Notes under the pieces: model-generated
Databases searched by the model: none
What the model was told of the DNA's origin: nothing
The model's input: only the letters and a program-made list of their open reading frames with translations
NCBI GenBank assembly: GCA_937958695.1
Contig: CALGNK010000001.1
Location: 37,378 to 101,377 of the forward strand
DNA: 64,000 bases
Origin: an uncultured bacterium
GTDB taxonomy: Bacteria; DUMJ01
Reading direction: 5' to 3'
Position numbers and translations under genes: made by a program
Shown: piece after piece, positions 40,379-50,876 of the stretch
Position numbering within the stretch: position 1 is the stretch's first letter
Layout of the letters: the number at the start of each line of letters is the position of its first letter

Positions 40379-41038
40379 CTAATGCTCCACAAATCTCTCT
40401 AAGACACTATGTCTACCATAGATATATATCTTATCATCCCTTAAGATCTTAGTGCTTCCAGTAAGTTCTGTTATAGTCTTATCTCCCCGTCTTATAGCAA
40501 AAATTCTTACACCATGTCTCTTGGGTAGGTCAATTTCTGCTAAAGATTTACCCACCATCCAGTCTAAAGGGTCTATCTCTATCATTTCTACATCTGGTGA
40601 AACCTCAATCCTCTCTAAGACAGTAGGATGAGTCAACCTATAGGCAATCCTAGCACCCATATCTTTCTCGGGGAATATAATTAAATTTACACCAATCTTT
40701 TCTAGTATCTTTTTGTGCAATTCATTTATTGCAGTAGCCAAGATGTACCTTACACCAAGCTTCTTGACTATAAGAGCGGTTAAGATACTCGACTGTAAAT
40801 CTCTTCCAGTCGAGATACATACCGCATCCATATCCCCTACACCTGCCTCCCTCAAAGCAGTTTCATTAGTAGCGTCTAAAACTAAAGCCTGTGATATACT
40901 ATCCTTTATACTTTCTATAACATCTTCATCACTATCTATAGCTAACACATTACAGCCTAGTTGTTGCAGATTTACAGCTAGGGAGAAACCAAATCTACCC
41001 AAACCTATAACTGCTACATTTTTAAATTTTTCTGACAT
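40379..41038 (-). CDS. trkA: TrkA/KtrA-type potassium channel regulatory subunit (copy 2)
   Basis: A 219-residue RCK protein with Rossmann motif VIGLGRFGFSLAVNLQQLGCNV and a TrkA-C domain (from about 140). Related to but clearly diverged from the copy at 38377. It is the first gene of the operon and follows a good extended -10 promoter and an AGGTGAT site. Confidence 0.92.
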   Translation of the reverse strand: MSEKFKNVAVIGLGRFGFSLAVNLQQLGCNVLAIDSDEDVIESIKDSISQALVLDATNETALREAGVGDMDAVCISTGRDLQSSILTALIVKKLGVRYILATAINELHKKILEKIGVNLIIFPEKDMGARIAYRLTHPTVLERIEVSPDVEMIEIDPLDWMVGKSLAEIDLPKRHGVRIFAIRRGDKTITELTGSTKILRDDKIYIYGRHSVLERFVEH

Positions 41039-41059
41039 ACTACATCACCTAGAGATAGA

Positions 41060-41087
41060 ATTATATCACTAGTCATTAGAAAATCAA
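41060..41087 (-). promoter_or_regulatory. Predicted promoter of the trkA-trkH-trkA operon
   Basis: On the minus strand TTGATT (41087-41082), a 16-base spacer and TATAAT (41065-41060), with TGA before the -10 giving a perfect extended -10 (TGATATAAT). Confidence 0.65.
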
Positions 41088-41171
41088 TATTGGATAGTTT
41101 CTATAGACTCCTACTTAGGATAAAATAGGATTACTCTCAAAAAATCTATCTTATGCAATAAGTTACAGTAC

Positions 41172-42419
41172 TTATTCAGATAAAGCTTTCCCTTTAAGAA
41201 TAACACTATCTTTTTCTCTCTTTAGACTATCAATACAAACCCTTAGGAAACTTCCTATTACTGGAATAGAGTCTACATCTGAGTAGACTCTAACATAGGA
41301 TGACGTTAATCCAATTGCTGTATCACCAACATATCTTTCTACTAGTACCTCTATAGTTTTGCCTATAAGATGCTTAAGCCTGTCAGAAGCAACATTTAAA
41401 CTCTTTTCTCTAAGTCTTTCTTCCCTATCTTTAATTATTCTCTTATCTATCTGCTTTAGAGAAAATGCCTCAGTCCCGGGTCTAGGGGAAAATGGAAAGA
41501 TATGGACCTTGATAAATCCAACCTCTTCTATCAATGAGAGAGTATCTTTAAAATCGTTCTCTTCCTCAGTAGGGAAACCCACTATTATATCAGTTGTAAA
41601 CTCTATATCATCTCTAACAGATCTAAATTCCTTTACTAGAGAGAGATACTCCTCTCTAGTATACTTTCTCTTCATGTCCCTTAAGACCTTATCACTTCCG
41701 CTTTGTGCAACCAAGTGTACATGTGGACATAAATTTGGAATCTCACCAAAAAGTTCTATGATTTCCTTATTTACCTCTTGCGGTTCTAGCGAGCTTAACC
41801 TAATCCTCTTTATAGTAGGTATCTCTTTATATATAAGCTTTACCAAATCTGGAAGTTTTATGCCATTATCTTCAAATCTCCCTATATGAATTCCAGTCAA
41901 TACTATCTCTGGATATCCAAGTTCGGCTAAAGCTTTAATCTCATCTAGAATCTCTACGGTACTTCTTGATCGGACTAAACCTCTTACATATGGAACTATA
42001 CAGTAAGAACAAAAATCATCACAACCGTCTTGAATCTTTACAAAAGCCCTTATTCTCTTACTCTTATCCTCGGGTAATACTTTAGGTTTTAAATCCGATA
42101 GGAATAGCTTAGGGATATTTTCTTTCTCCTTATTGCCTATCACTATAAGATCTCCAAGGCTTTTTATAGTCCTAGGATCTCTCTCTGCATAGCAACCAGT
42201 AACAACTATCTTTGCATTAGGATAGATTCTCTTTAGATGCCTAATAAGTGTTCGAGCCTTTCTTTCTGCTATATGAGTTACTGAACAGGTATTAACAATA
42301 ATGACATCCGGAATATCTTTATCGTTGGCTTCCTTCATAGAATTGATAAGAGTTCGTCTTAAAACTTCTGAATCATACTGATTAGTCTTGCAACCAAACG
42401 TATATATGCGAAACTTCAT
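41172..42419 (-). CDS. mtaB: tRNA t6A37 methylthiotransferase MtaB
   Basis: A 415-residue radical-SAM methylthiotransferase. N-terminal UPF0004 domain (YTFGCKTNQYDSE, NTCSVT, VTGCYAERD with three cluster Cys), radical-SAM CxxxCxxC in CDDFCSYCIVPYVRG, and C-terminal TRAM domain. It makes ms2t6A in tRNA. I chose the ATG at 42419 over a TTG three codons earlier that overlaps rsmE. It ends the heat-shock operon, as in many Bacillota. Confidence 0.94.
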   Translation of the reverse strand: MKFRIYTFGCKTNQYDSEVLRRTLINSMKEANDKDIPDVIIVNTCSVTHIAERKARTLIRHLKRIYPNAKIVVTGCYAERDPRTIKSLGDLIVIGNKEKENIPKLFLSDLKPKVLPEDKSKRIRAFVKIQDGCDDFCSYCIVPYVRGLVRSRSTVEILDEIKALAELGYPEIVLTGIHIGRFEDNGIKLPDLVKLIYKEIPTIKRIRLSSLEPQEVNKEIIELFGEIPNLCPHVHLVAQSGSDKVLRDMKRKYTREEYLSLVKEFRSVRDDIEFTTDIIVGFPTEEENDFKDTLSLIEEVGFIKVHIFPFSPRPGTEAFSLKQIDKRIIKDREERLREKSLNVASDRLKHLIGKTIEVLVERYVGDTAIGLTSSYVRVYSDVDSIPVIGSFLRVCIDSLKREKDSVILKGKALSE

Positions 42420-42424
42420 ATTAA

Positions 42425-43135
42425 TCAAACCCCAAATTGAAGAAGAGAAAGGACAACAAATCCTGCTACTTCTGAGGTTAAAATTCTATCACCCAAAGAG
42501 AGAATATATCCACCTTTCTCCCTAACCACTTCAACCTCTTCATCTTCAAAACCTCCTTCAGGGCCTACAATACACAGTATATCTTTAGCATTGTTATTCC
42601 TAAGCCACTCCAGGTTTAATCTTTCCTGTGAATTTTCATAAAGGAGAAGAGGTTCATAAGTATTAAATTGTTCTAGAAGAATTGACAAATTAGGAACAGT
42701 CTTTATATCAGGTACTTTACTCATAGATACCTCTGCAGAGGCAGTAGCTACCTTCTTAAGTCTATCTAACCGCTTTTCTACTATACTTAAATCTCTTACA
42801 GATGACCTTTTAGAAACGAAGAAAACAAAACTTTCTACACCTAACTGAGTACTATAAGAAATAATAGCTTCTAGCTTTTTGGGTTTTAAAAGTGCCTGGG
42901 CATATATAACATTTATTGGAGGTAAAGGTGAATTTGCAGGTTCTACTTTTTCTAATAAAGCACTCGATTGTCCTCTATCCTTTAGTCTATATATGTAAGA
43001 TCGTCCTTCTTTATCGCAGATTACTACTTCATCCCCTTGAGAAAGTCTCCTAACAGACATATGACGCAGAATCTCTCTATCAGAAATCCTAATAACATCA
43101 GAAACTTTTTCTAAAAAAATTCTAAACAGCGTCAT
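42425..43135 (-). CDS. rsmE: 16S rRNA (uracil1498-N3)-methyltransferase RsmE
   Basis: A SPOUT-fold methyltransferase of about 236 residues. C-terminal knot motifs LCIVGPEGGFEDEEVEVV and LGDRILTSEVAG are clear, and an N-terminal PUA-like domain precedes them. The ATG at 43135 (MTLFRIFLEK) overlaps prmA by 14 bases. A longer frame from 43171 would overlap it by 50 and adds residues not typical of the family. Confidence 0.92.
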   Translation of the reverse strand: MTLFRIFLEKVSDVIRISDREILRHMSVRRLSQGDEVVICDKEGRSYIYRLKDRGQSSALLEKVEPANSPLPPINVIYAQALLKPKKLEAIISYSTQLGVESFVFFVSKRSSVRDLSIVEKRLDRLKKVATASAEVSMSKVPDIKTVPNLSILLEQFNTYEPLLLYENSQERLNLEWLRNNNAKDILCIVGPEGGFEDEEVEVVREKGGYILSLGDRILTSEVAGFVVLSLLQFGV

Positions 43136-43997
43136 AAGCAAATAAAAGCGCAGACCATCCTTCTTCTTCAAGTTTCTCTTTTAGAGAAAGGTTATAAGAT
43201 AAAGCAAGGTCTTCAATATCTTTAGACTCATTCTCAGAAAATCCGCTTACAATAAGATATCCTCCAAAGTTCAAGGTTGAAGAAATCTTTTCAAAGAGAG
43301 GAATCATAAGTTGAGGGAGGAGATTACCCACAATTACATCTACCTTTTCTCCTTCATAATCGTTAAGTAGATCTCCTAATCTTAGATCTAATCTATCTGC
43401 TACTCCGCTTTTAAGACTATTCTCTCTTGCATCAGATATAGCTATTAAGTCATTATCTATACCAATAACTCTAGAGCAACCAAGTTTTAACATACATATA
43501 GCTAATATACCACTACCGGTACCTACATCTATACCTATCTTACCCTCTAAAGAAAGGGTTTCTAATAACTTTATACACATCCTTGTGGTAGGATGAAGTC
43601 CTGTTCCAAAAGCCATTCCAGGTTTTATAAATATCGGTATTAATCCTTCTGGAATATTATAATTAGCCTCATCTGGAATAACAAAAAACTTTCCAACTTG
43701 AAATGGCTCAAAGTCTTGATACTTCTGCCATTCAGATTCTTCTGATATATTAAAGCTAAATCTTAGTCCGGAAAGTATATACTCTCCCAAGGAAAGCTTT
43801 AGCTCCTCTAGTCTTTTATAAAAAAGAGCATCAAAAGGGAAATACCCTGTTATTCTTACAATGTTACTCGACGAATCTATTGCTACTCCAGAAGAATCAA
43901 TATCCCATAACTTACTAGAGATTATATCTTCTAGATCCAAGTAAGGAAAAGCTTTTTTATTATAACTTATACTTACCTCTACCCAAAATTTAGACAA
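43122..43997 (-). CDS. prmA: Ribosomal protein L11 methyltransferase
   Basis: A 291-residue protein with an N-terminal substrate-recognition domain and a C-terminal SAM fold. Motifs: KPGMAFGTGLHPTTRMC, GIDVGTGSGILAICMLKLG and GNLLPQLMIPL. It methylates ribosomal protein L11. The start is a TTG at 43997 with GGAGG just upstream, directly after the dnaJ stop. Confidence 0.93.
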   Translation of the reverse strand: MSKFWVEVSISYNKKAFPYLDLEDIISSKLWDIDSSGVAIDSSSNIVRITGYFPFDALFYKRLEELKLSLGEYILSGLRFSFNISEESEWQKYQDFEPFQVGKFFVIPDEANYNIPEGLIPIFIKPGMAFGTGLHPTTRMCIKLLETLSLEGKIGIDVGTGSGILAICMLKLGCSRVIGIDNDLIAISDARENSLKSGVADRLDLRLGDLLNDYEGEKVDVIVGNLLPQLMIPLFEKISSTLNFGGYLIVSGFSENESKDIEDLALSYNLSLKEKLEEEGWSALLFAYDAV

Positions 43998-45167
43998 TTA
44001 ACCTCCAAACGCATCCTTTACTCTTTCAAAAAAGGATTTCCCACTCTTACCATTAACCTTCTTACCACGTAGATTAGCTATCTCTAACAGTAACTCTCTT
44101 TCTTTTTCACTCAGTTTTTGAGGTACTTCCACCTTAATCTTAACAATAAGGTCTCCTCTACCTTCATCATTAATAAAGGGTAGCCCTTTTCTTCTTAGTC
44201 TAAAGGTAGCTCCAAATTGAGTTCCAGGAGGAATATTCAACTTTTCTCCAACCCCTTCTAAAGTTGGGACTTCTATTTCTGTTCCTAAAATAGCATCAAA
44301 TACATCTATAACTGCTTCATATTCTAAATCAGCTCCAAATCTGGTGAATATTGGATGAGATCTTACTTTTACAAAGACAAAGAGATCTCCAGCAGGACCT
44401 CCGTTAATACCTACATCTCCTTCTCCTTTCAATCTGAGCCTTGTCCCATCTTCTATCCCAGGCGGAACTTTCACTATAACTTTACGTTTTCTCGAGACAA
44501 AACCTTTACCATTACACTGATGACAAGGATGAGTAATTATTCTACCTGTTCCTCTACAAGTAGGGCAGGTCATAATATTTACCATCTGTCCAAAGGGGGT
44601 AGAACGCGAAGATCTTAGTTCCCCTGTTCCATTGCAGTAAGGACATTTTTCGGGTTGTGTTCCAGGTTCTAATCCACTTCCCTTACAGAGATCACAAAGT
44701 TCTCTTCTGTTTACCTCTACCTCTCTTTCAGTCCCTGTAAGAACCTCTTCTAAGGTAACAGTCAAACCCACAGATATATCTGAACCTCTTCTTGGTATTC
44801 TTTCCCTAGTTTGAGCCCTATCTTCTCCAAAGAAGTTCTTTACAAATTCACTGAAAGTAGAGTTTAAATCGCTAAATATATCAGAAAAGTTTGTAAATCC
44901 AGTAAAGTCAGAAGCATACTGCTGTCCCCCAAAAGAAGAGAAGTTTTCACCAACCGTTCCAAAACGGTCATACTGAGCCCTCTTTTGGGGGTCGCTTAAA
45001 ACTTCATAAGCCTCATTTATCTCCTTAAACTTCTCATTGGCTTGAGGATCATTCTTATTTATATCAGGATGATACTGCTTAGCTAATCTCCTATACGCCT
45101 TCTTTATATCTTCAAGGGAGGCATCTCTAGGCACTCCCAATATCTCATAATAGTCCTTACTAGGCAT
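43998..45167 (-). CDS. dnaJ: Chaperone DnaJ
   Basis: A 389-residue type I DnaJ. J domain (1-70) with the HPD motif (YHPDINK), Gly/Phe region, four CxxCxGxG zinc repeats ([32 protein letters not shown]) and two C-terminal client domains. It recruits clients to DnaK two bases upstream in the same operon. Confidence 0.98.
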   Translation of the reverse strand: MPSKDYYEILGVPRDASLEDIKKAYRRLAKQYHPDINKNDPQANEKFKEINEAYEVLSDPQKRAQYDRFGTVGENFSSFGGQQYASDFTGFTNFSDIFSDLNSTFSEFVKNFFGEDRAQTRERIPRRGSDISVGLTVTLEEVLTGTEREVEVNRRELCDLCKGSGLEPGTQPEKCPYCNGTGELRSSRSTPFGQMVNIMTCPTCRGTGRIITHPCHQCNGKGFVSRKRKVIVKVPPGIEDGTRLRLKGEGDVGINGGPAGDLFVFVKVRSHPIFTRFGADLEYEAVIDVFDAILGTEIEVPTLEGVGEKLNIPPGTQFGATFRLRRKGLPFINDEGRGDLIVKIKVEVPQKLSEKERELLLEIANLRGKKVNGKSGKSFFERVKDAFGG

Positions 45168-45169
45168 AG

Positions 45170-46993
<1,824 letters not shown>

Positions 46994-47497
46994 TTACTCT
47001 CCCTCCTTTACCTTCTTAATAATCTTTACCATAGTAGGTCTTATAACCCTATCGTTAAGTAAATAACCTTTCCTTAACTCTTCAATTCTATCTTCTTTTA
47101 TATCTTTACTCTCTTCAACTATTACAGCCTCATGATATTTGGGATCAAAAAGATTATCAACAACTTCTATAACCTTAACTCCTTGGTCAGAAAGCCAGTT
47201 TTGAAAGTTTTTCACTACCATCCCTAACCCTTCCTTAATGTTACTATCACTATTATCAGGGATCGAAGAAAATGCCCTTTCTATATCATCCAATATAGGA
47301 AGTAGGGTTTTTATAAGTTCAATTCTTATTATATCCTTAAGCTCTTCTATCTCCCTTACCATTCTTTTCCTATAATTATCAAAGTCTGCTGCAAGCCTTA
47401 AAAACTTATCCTCTAACTCCTTATACTGCTGTTTGACAAGTTCTATATCTTCTGCAGGTAAATTCTCCTTCTCTTCTGAGAGAAGTTCTTCTTCCAT
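46994..47497 (-). CDS. grpE: Nucleotide exchange factor GrpE
   Basis: A 167-residue protein. Long coiled coil at about 15-70 (ELVKQQYKELEDKFLRLAADFDNYRKR), then the beta-domain with HEAVIVEES and GYLLNDRVIRPTMVKI. It releases ADP from DnaK. GGAGGTGA precedes the ATG. Confidence 0.95.
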   Translation of the reverse strand: MEEELLSEEKENLPAEDIELVKQQYKELEDKFLRLAADFDNYRKRMVREIEELKDIIRIELIKTLLPILDDIERAFSSIPDNSDSNIKEGLGMVVKNFQNWLSDQGVKVIEVVDNLFDPKYHEAVIVEESKDIKEDRIEELRKGYLLNDRVIRPTMVKIIKKVKEGE

Positions 47498-47501
47498 ATA
47501 T

Positions 47502-48500
47502 TCACCTCCAACGGATCGATAGCATATCAGATATGCAGTTCTTTATATAACTCAAAAGTGGTATTATATACTTATAGTTCATTCTTATAGGACCAACTAC
47601 TCCCGCTGCACCTATAGGAAGATCCTTAGCAAAATACGGAACCACTATAAAAGTAAGATTCCCTTTTTCTCCAATACTAGTCCGTACATTACCAGAATTT
47701 ATAGCGGCATTTACTTGTTCTATTACTAACTCCTCTTTATTTATTATACTTATAAGGCTCTTAAGAATCTCTGGGTCATTAAATTCAGGAATCTTATCTA
47801 TATAATCTGTACCCTCTATATATGACTCTGCATAAGAGTACTCTTCTTTTAGTGAGTTAAAAATCTCCTTTATCAAAGACTCTTCCTCTGGTAGAAGGGT
47901 TAATACTTCTTTTATCTCTATTTTATCTATACTCTCCTTCTCTAACTTGGCTGATAATATATTAGAAAGTTTTTCTAAATTAAGAGGATTATATCTCGTA
48001 TGCATAACCCTATGTTCTACATCGCCGGTCTCTGTCATATATATTAGTAAAACATTATAATCATCTATAGGTGTAAGCCAGAGTTTTTTAATAAATTTCC
48101 CAGATAAAATGGGACCATAAGAAAACGCTAAAAGTTTTGAAAGTTGCGCAATTAGCCAAGAGGTAGCTTTTATAATCTCTCTTACGTCTCTTGTCTCTGA
48201 CTCCAAATTGGACAATACTTTTCTTATCCTCATTCTTTGTTGAGGAGAAAGTTTGCAGTCCATAAGAAGATTTTCTATATAATATTTGTATCCTTTAGGG
48301 CTAGGCACCCTTCCAGCAGAAGGATGAGGCTGGGTTATATAGCCCATCTCTTCTAAGACACCCATATCATTCCTAATAGTAGCAGAGCTTACAAAAGGAC
48401 AATACTTTGATGCTACCACTTTTGAACTTATAGGCTCCCCTGTATCTATATACTCCTCCACAATAGCCTTTAATATTAATTCTTCACGCTCAGTAAGCAT
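47502..48500 (-). CDS. hrcA: Heat-inducible transcription repressor HrcA
   Basis: A protein of about 332 residues. Winged-helix DNA-binding domain at the start (MLTEREELILKAIVEEYIDTGEPIS, here given in parts: MLTEREELIL, then IDTGEPIS) and the SSATIRNDMGVLEEMGYI recognition region. HrcA represses its own operon at CIRCE. Family alignment favours the ATG at 48500, 12 bases after AGGAG. Two ATGs at 48512 and 48509 are in frame but lie too close to that site. CIRCE lies immediately upstream. Confidence 0.94.
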   Translation of the reverse strand: MLTEREELILKAIVEEYIDTGEPISSKVVASKYCPFVSSATIRNDMGVLEEMGYITQPHPSAGRVPSPKGYKYYIENLLMDCKLSPQQRMRIRKVLSNLESETRDVREIIKATSWLIAQLSKLLAFSYGPILSGKFIKKLWLTPIDDYNVLLIYMTETGDVEHRVMHTRYNPLNLEKLSNILSAKLEKESIDKIEIKEVLTLLPEEESLIKEIFNSLKEEYSYAESYIEGTDYIDKIPEFNDPEILKSLISIINKEELVIEQVNAAINSGNVRTSIGEKGNLTFIVVPYFAKDLPIGAAGVVGPIRMNYKYIIPLLSYIKNCISDMLSIRWR

Positions 48501-48518
48501 AGCTTTCATCATCTCCTG

Positions 48519-48545
48519 TTAGCACTCTATATGCTCAAGTGCTAA
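48519..48545. promoter_or_regulatory. CIRCE operator of the hrcA operon
   Basis: TTAGCACTC, nine bases, AAGTGCTAA. The consensus is TTAGCACTC-N9-GAGTGCTAA, so only one base differs. It is the HrcA binding site and lies between the predicted transcription start and the hrcA start codon. Confidence 0.96.
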
Positions 48546-48558
48546 CTTTACATAAAAC

Positions 48559-48587
48559 AGTTTACCATTTACTTAAATCTTTGTCAA
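48559..48587 (-). promoter_or_regulatory. Predicted sigma-A promoter of the hrcA-dnaJ operon
   Basis: TTGACA (48587-48582) and TAAACT (48564-48559) with a 17-base spacer on the minus strand, placing the start about seven bases before CIRCE. The -35 overlaps the ccdA stop codon. Confidence 0.75.
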
Positions 48588-49261
48588 GAAAAGAAGATCT
48601 GACTAAACATTTTGCCAAAAAGCAAAAACATTCCCATAAAAATGAGGAATATACCACTTACATAAGAAATATAAGGAATTACTTTTCTTATCTTATTAGT
48701 ATTCTTGAGAAATACGTCAATAAATAATGCTACCAAGAAGAATGGCAAGCCTATCCCAAGCGCATAGAAAAAAAGCAGTAATGTTCCCTTAGAGACCGAT
48801 TCCTCTTTGGTGGCATATAAGAATATAGAAGACAGTATTGGTGTAACACATGGCGTCCATCCTAAGGCAAATACAAGACCTAGAAGAAATGCACCAATAT
48901 ATCCCCCTGTAGTCTTCAAGTTTATTCTTGCCTCCCTATATAAGAATGGAAGTTTGATAAAACCTAAAAAAGAAACTCCAAATATGATAAGTATTACTCC
49001 GCCCACCCTATTTAAGAGATCTCTATAGATAAAAAGCCAACTCCCTAAAAAAGATGCGGATGCTCCTAAAAGAGAAAAAAATAGAGAAAATCCAAAAATA
49101 AAAATTAGTACCTTGATCATTAAAGTTCTTCTAGAAGAAGACAATTCCTGAAAAGATACTCCACTTATATAAGAGAGATAGACAGGTACAAGGGGCAATA
49201 TACAAGGAGAAAAGAAAGAGATTATTCCACCCCAAAATGCCAAAAGAAAAGATATATTCAT
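48584..49261 (-). CDS. ccdA: Cytochrome c biogenesis protein CcdA
   Basis: A 225-residue membrane protein with six helices and the two CcdA cysteines in FFSPCILPLVPVYLS and LGWTPCVTPIL. It passes reducing power across the membrane to extracytoplasmic thiol proteins. No thioredoxin partner or cytochrome gene is adjacent. It has a perfect-consensus promoter and precedes the heat-shock operon. Confidence 0.92.
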   Translation of the reverse strand: MNISFLLAFWGGIISFFSPCILPLVPVYLSYISGVSFQELSSSRRTLMIKVLIFIFGFSLFFSLLGASASFLGSWLFIYRDLLNRVGGVILIIFGVSFLGFIKLPFLYREARINLKTTGGYIGAFLLGLVFALGWTPCVTPILSSIFLYATKEESVSKGTLLLFFYALGIGLPFFLVALFIDVFLKNTNKIRKVIPYISYVSGIFLIFMGMFLLFGKMFSQIFFS

Positions 49262-49292
49262 AAAAGTTTCAACTCCTTATAACTTTTTCATA

Positions 49293-49321
49293 ATTATACT
49301 CAGGATGCTAATTGGTGTCAA
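49293..49321 (-). promoter_or_regulatory. Consensus sigma-A promoter of ccdA
   Basis: TTGACA (49321-49316), exactly 17 bases, TATAAT (49298-49293) on the minus strand: a perfect consensus. A weaker promoter for lctP (TTGGTG at 49312-49317, TATAAA at 49336-49341) runs the other way and overlaps its -35. Confidence 0.8.
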
Positions 49322-49366
49322 ATATGATAAAATCTTATAAAACTATGGAAAACAAGGAGAATAGAG

Positions 49367-50875
49367 ATGATAGGAGATTACAAAGAATTGCTAAAGTTAC
49401 TATCTGCTATAATTCCTCTATTTTGGCTCTGCTATGCCCTTGTATCTAGAATCATAAAACCATATATAGCTTGCATTATATCCCTCTTTATAACGATTCT
49501 AGGAGCTGTTTCTCTTTGGAATACATCTACTGATATAATTTATTGGTGTATTATAGACGGCATTATCTCTTCCCTATACCCAATTATTTGGACCATCTTT
49601 GGAGCCCTTTTTACCTATAGACTTATCTGCGAAGTTGGAGCGATTGAGGGAATTAAAAGAAGTTTATCTAGCTTGTCAGACAGAAAGATAATACAGGCAC
49701 TTATAATAGCCTTCTGTTTTGGAGCTCTCCTTGAAGGTATAGCGGGATTTGGAACATCAGTTATAGTTCCGTCTGCCATACTTTTATCTCTAGGGTTTAC
49801 CCCTTACCAATCTGCCATAGTCTCTCTGTTATCAAATACTGTTCCGGTAGCCTATGCCGCTATAGGGGTACCAGTAGTAGCATTAGCAAGGATTACTAAT
49901 CTACCCCTAAAAAACCTTAGTGGAGTGATAGGCTTACAACTCTTTCCAGTAACCTTAATTATTCCCTTCTTTATAAAGAAGTTCCTAAAAGAATCAGCCA
50001 ATGTCTCTCTTCTTTTAGGTAGTGGAATTGTGTTTGCCATAACTCAAAGCCTTGTTAGTTGGTATGTTGGACCAGAACTTCCTGCAATTTTAGCTCCATT
50101 CTCTACAATAGGATTTTTGATTTTCTATTTAAAAGTAATAGAGAAAGAAGATACCAATAAAAAACTTTATAGAGAAGACCTAAGGTCTTGGATGCCGTAC
50201 ATATTAATTATATCACTTATACTCATAACTAGATTTAGCAAGGGTATAAATAAACTACTAACTTCGTATCCACTTTCATTCACATTAGCCCTGGAGATGA
50301 TAGGTAAAACTATAAAGATAGATCCTCTCTATACACCTGGAACAATCATAATGCTTTCTGCCATTATAGGAGGACTACTAATGAAAGCTAAAACTAAAGA
50401 TTATAAAAAAGCACTTTCTGGAGCATTAATACAGATTCTACCGACTATCTCAATCATTACATCTATGATGGCTATGGCTAATATTATGAGTTACGCAGGA
50501 ATGACTAAACTTCTTGCCATTAAACTTATACAGGTATTTGGTAGCTTCTATCCTCTTGTATCTCCATTTCTTGGAGCAGTAGGGACATTCTTAGGGGGAA
50601 GCGATACTGCTTCAAATTTGCTCTTTGGGACTTTACAAACTGAGGCAGGTAAGAATGTGGGTGTCTCAGTAATATGGTTAGCAAGTGCCAACGCTAGTGG
50701 AGCAACTGGAGGAAAACTTATATCACTTCAGAATCTTACCTTGGCAGTTTCAGGGATAAATAAAAAAGGAGAAGAAGGAAACTTAATGAGACTTGTGTTT
50801 CCTTACACTCTCCTCTATCTAGTATTTATGGGTTTAACCATCTATATAGGAGCAAGAATCTTTATATATCACTAG
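49367..50875 (+). CDS. LctP-family lactate/glycolate permease
   Basis: A 502-residue membrane protein with about twelve to thirteen helices. LctP signature blocks: LLEGIAGFGTSVIVPSAILLSLGF, VPVAYAAIGVPVVALA, GAVGTFLGGSDTASNLLFG and ASGATGGKLISLQNL (long blocks are quoted only as family landmarks: LLEGIAGFGTSV, FLGGSDTASNLL). It imports lactate or related 2-hydroxy acids with protons. It stands alone on the plus strand, converging on GH38 one base away, and near a LarA homologue. Confidence 0.9.
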   Translation: MIGDYKELLKLLSAIIPLFWLCYALVSRIIKPYIACIISLFITILGAVSLWNTSTDIIYWCIIDGIISSLYPIIWTIFGALFTYRLICEVGAIEGIKRSLSSLSDRKIIQALIIAFCFGALLEGIAGFGTSVIVPSAILLSLGFTPYQSAIVSLLSNTVPVAYAAIGVPVVALARITNLPLKNLSGVIGLQLFPVTLIIPFFIKKFLKESANVSLLLGSGIVFAITQSLVSWYVGPELPAILAPFSTIGFLIFYLKVIEKEDTNKKLYREDLRSWMPYILIISLILITRFSKGINKLLTSYPLSFTLALEMIGKTIKIDPLYTPGTIIMLSAIIGGLLMKAKTKDYKKALSGALIQILPTISIITSMMAMANIMSYAGMTKLLAIKLIQVFGSFYPLVSPFLGAVGTFLGGSDTASNLLFGTLQTEAGKNVGVSVIWLASANASGATGGKLISLQNLTLAVSGINKKGEEGNLMRLVFPYTLLYLVFMGLTIYIGARIFIYH

Positions 50876-50876
50876 C

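Noticed and set aside
41150..41176. ATAAGT/ACTTAT hairpin after mtaB as a terminator
   Set aside because: Only six pairs, overlaps the mtaB stop codon and the T-run is 14 bases away. Not convincing.
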